A stretch of DNA of 10,980 nt, taken from UBA11704 sp964491805. Its GTDB lineage: Bacteria; Patescibacteriota; Minisyncoccia; Phycocordibacterales; UBA5272. The notes under the pieces are model-generated. The model was not told the origin of the DNA. It saw nothing but the letters and a program-made list of their open reading frames with translations, and did not search any database. The stretch is taken from positions 1 to 10,980 of the forward strand of contig CAZBGU010000024.1 of assembly GCA_964491805.1 (NCBI GenBank). The letters are read 5' to 3'. Positions 5,301-10,980 of this stretch are shown here, in pieces (the stretch's first letter is position 1; the number at the start of each line of letters is the position of its first letter). The translations under genes and the position numbers were made by a program.

Positions 5301-5503
5301 TGTACCCCATAGTATTTTTATAAGTGTGCTTAGTCCCCGAAAGGACTGTTTTCTCTTACCTGTTATTGGCAAAGAGGGGCAGTCCGAGTTCCATAACAGG
5401 AACCTTTCGGGGTAGCACCGCTATGGGGTACAGGCTCGGCTGTCCCTTTTTGCCGTTTCTATACAAAAAAAATACGGATAGCCGAGACATAGAACTGTAC
5501 CCC
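5301..5503 (+). ncRNA. Structured 5' leader of the type III RM operon with switch-like alternative folds
   Basis: Nested pairings run from the outside in. P1 is 5301-5312 with 5421-5432 (12 bp, perfect). P2 is 5326-5330 with 5414-5418 (5 bp). P3 is 5335-5344 with 5403-5412 (10 bp, perfect). P4 is 5359-5366 with 5393-5400 (8 bp, perfect). ACTG (5345-5348) can form a pseudoknot with CAGT (5380-5383). Downstream, 5435-5445 pairs with 5476-5486 (11 bp, one wobble). GGGGTACAG (5425-5433) can pair with CTGTACCCC (5495-5503), which ends one base before the mod ATG. The 3' strand of P1 also overlaps a weak terminator (5426-5451). P1 therefore excludes both the terminator and the start-codon-adjacent hairpin. 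This is the architecture of a riboswitch or attenuator in the ON-by-P1 sense. I recognise no known family; ligand and function are unknown. An independent RNA ending near 5451 is an alternative. Confidence 0.55.
5426..5451 (+). terminator. Weak candidate attenuator terminator in the mod leader
   Basis: GGG (5426-5428) and ACAG (5430-5433) pair with CTGT (5440-5443) and CCC (5444-5446). The stem has 7 bp with one bulged T and a 6-base loop, followed by five T (5447-5451). It is modest as a terminator. It is mutually exclusive with the leader's closing stem and with the 11-bp stem starting at 5435. Confidence 0.35.
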
Positions 5504-5504
5504 T

Positions 5505-7214
5505 ATGTCTCACAATTACTCTGAAAAAGAGCTACTTGCTCATATAAAAGATCTTGAAAAACAAATTAAGGTTTTAAAAGATCGAAAAAAGTTCGGACTT
5601 GTCTGGGAAGATAAACCAGAGGAGATTGTTTTAGGTTGCGAAAAACAAGTTCCGATAATTAAGGAAGTTAAAAATAGAAAATTAGTTTCTGATAATTCAC
5701 CACTCAGTAATGTTTTAATTGAGGGTGATAATTATCACTCACTTTCTGTCTTGAACTACACACATCGAAATAAAATCGATGTCATTTATATTGACCCCCC
5801 ATACAACACAGGTAGTAGTGCTTGGATCTACAACAATAATTATATAGACGAAAATGATTCATATCGTCACAGTAAATGGGTGTCGATGATGAAGAATCGT
5901 TTAGAGCTAGCAAAAAATCTTCTAACGGATAATGGTTTTATCGTATGTGCAATAGACCATTATGAACTTTTTACTCTTGGATTATTAATGGATGAAATAT
6001 TTGGAGAAAGTAACAGAATTGGAATTGTTTCAGTAGTACATAAATCTGAAGGTAGAAATCAAGAAAAGTTTTTTGGTACCAGCCATGAATACATGCTCTT
6101 TTATTCAAAAAATAAACAGTCAGCAAATTTTGCTAAAATAGTTTTAAACGAGGATATTCAAGCGACTTTTGATCGTGAAGATAAAGATGGTTTATTTAGA
6201 CTGAATAACTATCTACGTTCTGGTGGTGGTGATCATAATTTAAGAAAAAACAAACCTCATTTTTTCTATCCAATATATGTTAGTAGTGATCTGAAAAATA
6301 TCACAATAGAAAAGCAAAAAGGATACGAAGAAATTTTGCCTATTACTTCAACAGGACAAGAACGAACATGGAAAACAACAAAAGAAACTTTTCTCGAAAG
6401 ATTAAACAGCGGACAAATCATTGCCGAAAGAGATCAAAACAATAAGATACAAGTTTATGAAAAATATCGCGAAAGTCAGGTAATAAAAACACACTGGATT
6501 GATCCTAAATATCACGCCATACACTATGGAACAAAAGTTGTAGAAAATATATTAGGTGGTAAAAAGTTTGATTTTCCAAAATCACTCTATCTTTTAATAG
6601 ACACTCTTAAGCTAACATCAACAAAAAACTCTACGGTGCTAGATTTTTTTGCAGGATCAGGAACAACAGGTCACGCAGTACTTGAACTTAACAAACAGGA
6701 CGGTGGAAAAAGAAAATTTATTCTCTGTACTAACAATGAAAATAATATTGCCGAAGAAGTTACTTATGAACGCCTAAAACGAGTAATAAAAGGATACAAA
6801 AATAAAAAAGGAGAAAAAGTCGAAAGTCTCGGCGGTAATTTGTCGTATTACAAAACTGATCTTGTAGATATTGAAAAGCTTCAGAGAATTTCGGATGAAT
6901 CAAAAATTAAGATTACCTACCAGGCAGGTGAAATGATTGCTATTCGTGAGAACACTTTAAATGAATCAGATAAGAATGACTGGTGGCAGATTTTTGAAAA
7001 CGAAGAAAAGAAAACGGCTATTTACTTTAAGGAAGATAAAGTAAAACTCCCTGAATTAATAAAGCTCCTTGAAAAAGAAAACAAGCCAACAGTACTTTAC
7101 ATATTTGGCTGGGGCAAGAACGAATATAAGAACGAGTATTCAATAAAGAATATCAAAGTCGAGGATATTCCAGAACCTATTATCGAGGTCTATAAAGAAA
7201 TTAACAGAATCTAA
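5505..7214 (+). CDS. mod: Type III restriction-modification system, Mod (DNA adenine N6-methyltransferase) subunit
   Basis: The 569-aa protein has the beta-class order of amino-methyltransferase motifs. The catalytic DPPY is at residues 97-100 (IDPPYNTG). The SAM-binding motif I, DFFAGSGTTG, starts at residue 380. The stretch between them (about 180-340) is where Mod proteins carry the target recognition domain. An N-terminal charged helix (5-30) precedes the core. In type III systems Mod binds an asymmetric site, methylates adenine on one strand, and is required with Res for cleavage. The start at 5505 has no Shine-Dalgarno sequence; it lies at the end of the folded leader and one base past a leader arm that can pair with 5425-5433. 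The stop is 1 nt before the res ATG. The symbol follows family usage. Confidence 0.95.
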   Translation: MSHNYSEKELLAHIKDLEKQIKVLKDRKKFGLVWEDKPEEIVLGCEKQVPIIKEVKNRKLVSDNSPLSNVLIEGDNYHSLSVLNYTHRNKIDVIYIDPPYNTGSSAWIYNNNYIDENDSYRHSKWVSMMKNRLELAKNLLTDNGFIVCAIDHYELFTLGLLMDEIFGESNRIGIVSVVHKSEGRNQEKFFGTSHEYMLFYSKNKQSANFAKIVLNEDIQATFDREDKDGLFRLNNYLRSGGGDHNLRKNKPHFFYPIYVSSDLKNITIEKQKGYEEILPITSTGQERTWKTTKETFLERLNSGQIIAERDQNNKIQVYEKYRESQVIKTHWIDPKYHAIHYGTKVVENILGGKKFDFPKSLYLLIDTLKLTSTKNSTVLDFFAGSGTTGHAVLELNKQDGGKRKFILCTNNENNIAEEVTYERLKRVIKGYKNKKGEKVESLGGNLSYYKTDLVDIEKLQRISDESKIKITYQAGEMIAIRENTLNESDKNDWWQIFENEEKKTAIYFKEDKVKLPELIKLLEKENKPTVLYIFGWGKNEYKNEYSIKNIKVEDIPEPIIEVYKEINRI

Positions 7215-7215
7215 T

Positions 7216-9540
7216 ATGTTTGCACTTAAACCATTTCAAGAAAATACGATAGCGAAACTCAAGGATCAATTCCTTGCTCTTTGGAAATCACCACATGATA
7301 ATATTCCGCTTATTTTCAAATCCCCAACAGGATCAGGAAAGACAATTATGATGGCACAATTCTTGCGTGATATTGTCGGTGATCCTCGATTCTACGGAAA
7401 CGATGTCGCATTCGTATGGCTTACTTTCAATGAAGAGTCATATATGCAAAGCAAGAACAAACTCTTTTCATACTATGGTGGGGCTTCTGAATTAGATCTT
7501 TTGGATCTTAATGACCTTACGCGAGGAAAACTCAACAAGAATTCAGTCTTCTTCATTAATTGGCAGAAGATAAAAGGAACTTCTAAAGAAAGCCGAAAAC
7601 TTCGAAAGGATAACGAATGGGGTCTAACCTTCGACAGCTTTATTGAAAAGACCAAAGAAGACGGTCGTAAACTAGTTGTAATTGTTGACGAAGAGCACAT
7701 CGGAGCAGATACTCAACTTGCCGATGAAATTTTCAATCTTATCAGTCCAAAAATAACAATCCGTGTTTCTGCTACCCCGAAGTATGTTCCTAACGCTGAA
7801 GAAATGGCAGAACAACGAGGTGGATTTGTACAAGCAAAACGAGAAGAAGTTATTGAAGCGGGATTGATCAAGGAAAAGATCATTTTCCAAACCGAAGAAG
7901 ATCTTAACCGAAAGGATTTAAAAGGAATGGATCAGGATGAGATTCTACTTGAACTCGCTTTTCAAAAACGACAAGACTTAATCAAGTACTACAAAAAACT
8001 TGGTGTTGAGGTAAATCCACTTGTTATGATTCAACTTCCCAATGACGATCAGGCAGGAAAAGATACCACTACCATCAATAAGCAAGACATAGTTAAGAAT
8101 TACCTCAAAGAAAAGGGTGTACTTGAAGACGAAATTGCTATTTGGCTTTCACAAGAAAAAGTAAATCTCGAGTACATTGAAGATAACAAGTCACCGATCT
8201 CTTTCTTGCTTTTCAAACAAGCCGCTGCAACTGGTTGGGATTGTCCACGAGCAAGTGTATTGGTGATGTTCCGTGAGATCAAGAACCCAACATTTGCAAT
8301 TCAAACGGTTGGACGTATTCTCCGTATGCCATTTGGTACTCATTTCCCACTACCAGAATTGAACCTTGGTTATCTCTATACAAATTACAAGAGAAACGAA
8401 GTTATTGCTGAATACGGCAAAAACAAAACAGATAACCGACCCGCTATTTATGGAAGCTATAGAAAGGCAGAAGTAGAACCGATCACTGTTGAATCTGTAT
8501 TTATGAGCCGTACTGACTACAACGATCTTGGGGATTCTTTCCAAGAAACATTTAGTGAGGTAGCAAATAAATACTTCGGCATTGGTAAAGATACTCCCGT
8601 TCAAGCAATCAAGAAACTTGAAGCAAAGAATCTGGAAACTAAACCAAGTGTTACCAACGGTCTTATTGTTGGAGTTGAAATTGATGACTATGACAACTTC
8701 ACTAAGGAACTAATTGCCGAGGGAGGAAGTCACGATCAAGAAATGTCACAGCATGACCTTGAGCGATTGTATAACCTCTTATGTTTTAAATTTATTTCAC
8801 ATCAAATAGATGAAAATAAAAAGTTTGCACCAGAACGTTCTTGGGGGAAATTAAAAACCGCTTTGAATGTGTGGTTGTTGAATATCACTGAACAGAACCG
8901 TCAGAGTATCTACAAGCTGGTTGTTAACGATCTACTCAGCCAGTCTAGCGTTCTTGCTCCAGTAATCGGTACAGCTCTTGAGAAGTATCGCTTAATTCGT
9001 GAGAAAGAAGTGAATAAGAAATCTGAACGATCAAAGCGAACAGAAACTATTGAGATACCTCGTGACTCTCTATTCTTTACTGACCAATACGAAGAAATGA
9101 AGGTTAAAAAGTCGGCAATCCAACCATTCTACATAGAATCAGATTACAAAGGTGAGGCTAATGAAAAAGAGTTTATTAAATTCTTAGAAGATAGTAAGGA
9201 TGTGATTTGGTGGTATAAGAATGGAGATACAGGAAGTGAATTTTTTTCAATCTCGTATTACAACCCTGATGAGAACAAAGAAAAACTATTCTACCCAGAC
9301 TGGATTATTCAAACTAAAAACACAACTTGGATTGTTGATACTAAAAAAGGATCTACTGCTGAAATCACTGATACTAAATACAAAGCAGAAGCATTACAAG
9401 AATGGCTCAAAGGTAAAAAGGGATTTGCTGGAGGAATTGTCGTACAAGACGGTCCTAATGGATGGAAAGTGAATACTAATAAGATATACACCTACTCTCC
9501 ATCGTTTGAGAAGTGGAATAACTTAAAAGATGTTATATGA
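7216..9540 (+). CDS. res: Type III restriction enzyme, Res (helicase-nuclease) subunit
   Basis: The 774-aa protein is an SF2 ATPase fused to a nuclease. Walker A is SPTGSGKT (36-43), motif II is DEEH (158-161), motif III is SATP (185-188) and motif VI is QTVGRILRMP (363-372). The C-terminal PD-(D/E)XK-type endonuclease is visible as P694-D695 followed by D708-T-K710 in a beta-hairpin context (YPDWII...WIVDTKKG). ATP-driven movement or signalling along DNA between two sites leads to cleavage in this family. It is shorter than EcoP15I-type Res (about 970 aa) but all key motifs are present, so it should be active. It starts 1 nt after mod. Its TGA overlaps the ATG of the next gene (ATGA), so the membrane protein gene is translationally coupled to it. 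Confidence 0.95.
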   Translation: MFALKPFQENTIAKLKDQFLALWKSPHDNIPLIFKSPTGSGKTIMMAQFLRDIVGDPRFYGNDVAFVWLTFNEESYMQSKNKLFSYYGGASELDLLDLNDLTRGKLNKNSVFFINWQKIKGTSKESRKLRKDNEWGLTFDSFIEKTKEDGRKLVVIVDEEHIGADTQLADEIFNLISPKITIRVSATPKYVPNAEEMAEQRGGFVQAKREEVIEAGLIKEKIIFQTEEDLNRKDLKGMDQDEILLELAFQKRQDLIKYYKKLGVEVNPLVMIQLPNDDQAGKDTTTINKQDIVKNYLKEKGVLEDEIAIWLSQEKVNLEYIEDNKSPISFLLFKQAAATGWDCPRASVLVMFREIKNPTFAIQTVGRILRMPFGTHFPLPELNLGYLYTNYKRNEVIAEYGKNKTDNRPAIYGSYRKAEVEPITVESVFMSRTDYNDLGDSFQETFSEVANKYFGIGKDTPVQAIKKLEAKNLETKPSVTNGLIVGVEIDDYDNFTKELIAEGGSHDQEMSQHDLERLYNLLCFKFISHQIDENKKFAPERSWGKLKTALNVWLLNITEQNRQSIYKLVVNDLLSQSSVLAPVIGTALEKYRLIREKEVNKKSERSKRTETIEIPRDSLFFTDQYEEMKVKKSAIQPFYIESDYKGEANEKEFIKFLEDSKDVIWWYKNGDTGSEFFSISYYNPDENKEKLFYPDWIIQTKNTTWIVDTKKGSTAEITDTKYKAEALQEWLKGKKGFAGGIVVQDGPNGWKVNTNKIYTYSPSFEKWNNLKDVI

Positions 9541-9989
9541 GTGCACAAGAAGATGAAATCAAATCACTTGAAATACTTGTAAATGCAACCAGAAACAAGG
9601 TTGATTACCAATTGAATGCCGATAATGGGCTTGACGCAAAAGCAGGTGTAATGATCGCACTTGAAGTAGGTATTGTTACTTTTTATATACAAAGTGTTCA
9701 TCATCTCTGTGGTCTTTCATTCATGCCTATCGTAATTTTTGGTTTTTCTATTTATCTTCTTTGGGGAGTATTAAATGTTAAAACATATAACACTGGTGTT
9801 GTTGATTTCTACAATGATCCAAAGAATTATCTTTCAATGAAACCCAATACTCTCTTGGAACAATTGCTTTCTGACTATCAAGATGCTTTTGATAAAAACT
9901 CGAAGAATCTTGAAAACAAAAATAAAGATTATAAACGAGCACTCAAATTATTCCTTCTCGGTTTTGTATTATTAATATTTTTTATTTAA
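9537..9989 (+). CDS. Three-helix membrane protein, Pycsar TM-effector-like topology
   Basis: The 150-aa protein starts with a charged amphipathic helix (1-30) ending in GLDAKAG. Two hydrophobic segments follow (about 36-55 and 59-80). After a polar loop and helix (81-134), a third hydrophobic segment closes the protein (135-150). N-terminal helix, DAKAG-like word, two TM helices and a C-terminal TM helix are what I recall of the Pycsar membrane effector (DUF5706) and the wider SLATT-like defence membrane proteins. In those families the protein impairs the membrane of infected cells. No nucleotide cyclase is present in the window, so a Pycsar system is not claimed. Its 4-nt overlap with res implies co-expression with the RM system. 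Alternatives are a generic small membrane protein or an immunity-type accessory. Confidence 0.8.
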   Translation: MSAQEDEIKSLEILVNATRNKVDYQLNADNGLDAKAGVMIALEVGIVTFYIQSVHHLCGLSFMPIVIFGFSIYLLWGVLNVKTYNTGVVDFYNDPKNYLSMKPNTLLEQLLSDYQDAFDKNSKNLENKNKDYKRALKLFLLGFVLLIFFI

Positions 9990-9993
9990 ATCT

Positions 9994-10128
9994 ATGACAA
10001 ATAAAAATCATCAATCAACAAAAAGTGGTCAATCTCAACCAAGTCCCACACCAAAACCAACGACACCTGCACCTAGACCAGCACCAAGTCAGGGACAAAC
10101 AGTTTCTAAAGGTGGTAAGAAAAAGTAA
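9994..10128 (+). CDS. Small proline-rich protein (44 aa)
   Basis: An ATG 4 nt after the membrane-protein stop opens a 44-codon frame ending in TAA at 10126-10128. The first dozen residues are polar. The middle (about 16-34) is a Pro/Thr/Ala/Ser-rich low-complexity stretch with PxP repeats, and the end is GGKKK. It is probably disordered and basic. The tight spacing and direction make it the likely fourth gene of the RM operon. I do not recognise a family. Low-complexity sequence can create open frames by chance, but the operon position supports it. Confidence 0.5.
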   Translation: MTNKNHQSTKSGQSQPSPTPKPTTPAPRPAPSQGQTVSKGGKKK

Positions 10129-10172
10129 TACTGACTATGAAATCTGGTCGAATTTTTTAGTCAGGATTACTT
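10123..10172. terminator. Inverted repeat between convergent genes, possible terminator
   Basis: AAGTAAT (10123-10129) and CTGACT (10131-10136) pair with AGTCAG (10159-10164) and ATTACTT (10166-10172). This gives 13 pairs around one A-G mismatch, with a 22-base loop ending in six T. The stems include the stop codons of both the proline-rich gene and the reverse transcriptase gene. The large loop and missing trailing T-run make it non-canonical. Confidence 0.35.
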
Positions 10173-10980
10173 ATGTTAAAGAAATAGCTATTCTTTAATT
10201 TCTCAGAAAACCTAAAAGTATCTGCGTGGGAAAGAACTCCCAGATAAGACATTAAAGTTGCATGAACTTTGTCTTCTGAAATTTCTTCTTTCTTGTAAAG
10301 TAGTATCTTCTCATTTATTTTCCTCAAAGCACGTTTCTGTGTGCGTTTACGCACTAAAGTAAAGTGTGGAAATAATACATAGCCAAGATAATCAATACCA
10401 CGACCAAACTTTGTGATCGTGACTTTCTTCGGGTGTATTTGTACCCTTAACTTTTCCTTTAGAAACAATTGTATTTGAGGTAATAAATGCAAAAGATATT
10501 CCTTACTCTCGCTTACTATAACAAAGTCATCAGTATACCGTGCATAATATTTCACCTTGAGTTCATGCTTCATGAACTGGTCAAACATGTCCATATAAAC
10601 ATTCGCAAAAAGTTGAGAAGTAAGATTGCCAATTGGTACACCACATCTATCGAAAAGTGTTGATCTATAACTAGTAAAACTTCCTACTACTTCAGTTAAA
10701 AGATTCATTAGTTCTTGATCTTTAATTCGTGAACTAAGTACCGAAAGTAATATCTCATGGTTGATAGAATCAAAAAACTTCTCTATATCGCACTTTAAAA
10801 TATACACATTTCTTGTGTTATTTTTACTTGCCTTATAGAGCATTCCGCGTAGAGCTTCTACTCCTTTATGAGTACCTTTACCAATACGACACGAAAAGGA
10901 ATTGTGAATAAATGTCTTTTCGTACAGTGGATACAAGATACCCATAATTGCGTGATGAAGCACTCTGTCTCTGACTTGTG
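10157..10980 (-). CDS. Reverse transcriptase, DGR-type (5' end beyond the window)
   Basis: About 273 residues are visible. The frame stays open to the window edge with VRDRVLHHAI, so the true start lies outside and the GTG at 10963 is internal. RT motifs appear in order: GKGTHKGV (motif 2 region), CDIEKFFDSI (first catalytic Asp), GVPIGNLTSQ (motif 4), YARYTDDFVI (the YxDD box with both catalytic Asp), then GRGIDYLGYV. After the core come a basic region and SYLGVLSHADTFRF, close to the C-terminal signature of diversity-generating-retroelement RTs. IGxxxSQ in motif 4, in place of QGxxxSP, and GKGTHK both point to the DGR class over retrons and group II introns. No maturase or endonuclease domain is visible. 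DGR RTs copy a template repeat with adenine mutagenesis into a variable repeat. Neither repeat is seen in this window, so DGR function is inference. Confidence 0.9.
   Translation of the reverse strand, partial: QVRDRVLHHAIMGILYPLYEKTFIHNSFSCRIGKGTHKGVEALRGMLYKASKNNTRNVYILKCDIEKFFDSINHEILLSVLSSRIKDQELMNLLTEVVGSFTSYRSTLFDRCGVPIGNLTSQLFANVYMDMFDQFMKHELKVKYYARYTDDFVIVSESKEYLLHLLPQIQLFLKEKLRVQIHPKKVTITKFGRGIDYLGYVLFPHFTLVRKRTQKRALRKINEKILLYKKEEISEDKVHATLMSYLGVLSHADTFRFSEKLKNSYFFNISNPD

Noticed and set aside
5301..5451. 6S RNA or a retron msr-msd RNA
   Set aside because: The bubble is strongly asymmetric, unlike 6S, and no reverse transcriptase is adjacent. The only RT is about 5 kb away, convergent and DGR-like.
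5324..5524. 66-codon plus-strand frame in front of mod
   Set aside because: It coincides with the strongly paired leader and overlaps the mod start in another frame. The stems explain the sequence better than a protein does.
9537..9989. A complete Pycsar defence system
   Set aside because: No uridylate or cytidylate cyclase is encoded in the window. Only the membrane topology is similar.
1..10980. CRISPR array, tRNA or rRNA genes
   Set aside because: No regularly spaced direct repeats and no tRNA-like cloverleaf or rRNA segment were found on reading both strands by eye.

Overview
The window is about 37% G+C, uses the standard stop codons (TGA reads as stop) and has almost no Shine-Dalgarno sequences. 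Several genes begin within a few bases of a predicted transcription start, so they may be leaderless. Together with many very small proteins and a reverse transcriptase of the diversity-generating-retroelement (DGR) type, this suggests a Patescibacteria/CPR genome, probably of the Parcubacteria group. That assignment is inference; no marker gene is present. The gene content (XRE/ImmA pair, large serine recombinase, restriction-modification, reverse transcriptase) is typical of an accessory or integrated mobile region.

Layout. 1-342: intergenic, with a nested hairpin (125-166), two TATAAT boxes and a consensus DnaA-box sequence. 343-1410 (+): an unrecognised protein with two zinc-binding clusters. 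1411-1922: no long gene. This stretch holds a ~308-bp segment bounded by 20-bp inverted repeats that contains tiny minus-strand ORFs, then operator-like GTCTCATTT repeats and a promoter. 1923-2057 (+): a probable independent structured small RNA with its own promoter and terminator. 2108-3111 (+): an XRE-type regulator overlapping an ImmA/IrrE-type metallopeptidase. 3285-3812 (+): a 50-aa protein and a GIY-YIG-like protein. 3867-5192 (-): a large serine recombinase.

5301-7214 onward: a leader of about 200 nt with unusually rich nested and mutually exclusive pairings precedes a type III restriction-modification operon. The order is mod (5505-7214), res (7216-9540), a three-helix membrane protein resembling the Pycsar TM-effector topology (9537-9989) and a proline-rich 44-aa protein (9994-10128). 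The genes are 1 nt apart, overlapping, or 4 nt apart, so they look co-transcribed. 10157-10980 (-): a convergent DGR-type reverse transcriptase whose 5' end lies beyond the window.

How the parts may work together (inference). The XRE/ImmA pair resembles phage and ICE derepression modules and could control the adjacent small RNA through the GTCTCATTT operators. The RM operon may be a defence island with an added membrane protein, expressed under control of its folded leader. The two best candidates for undescribed biology are the mod leader (5301-5503) and the stand-alone RNA at 1923-2057.
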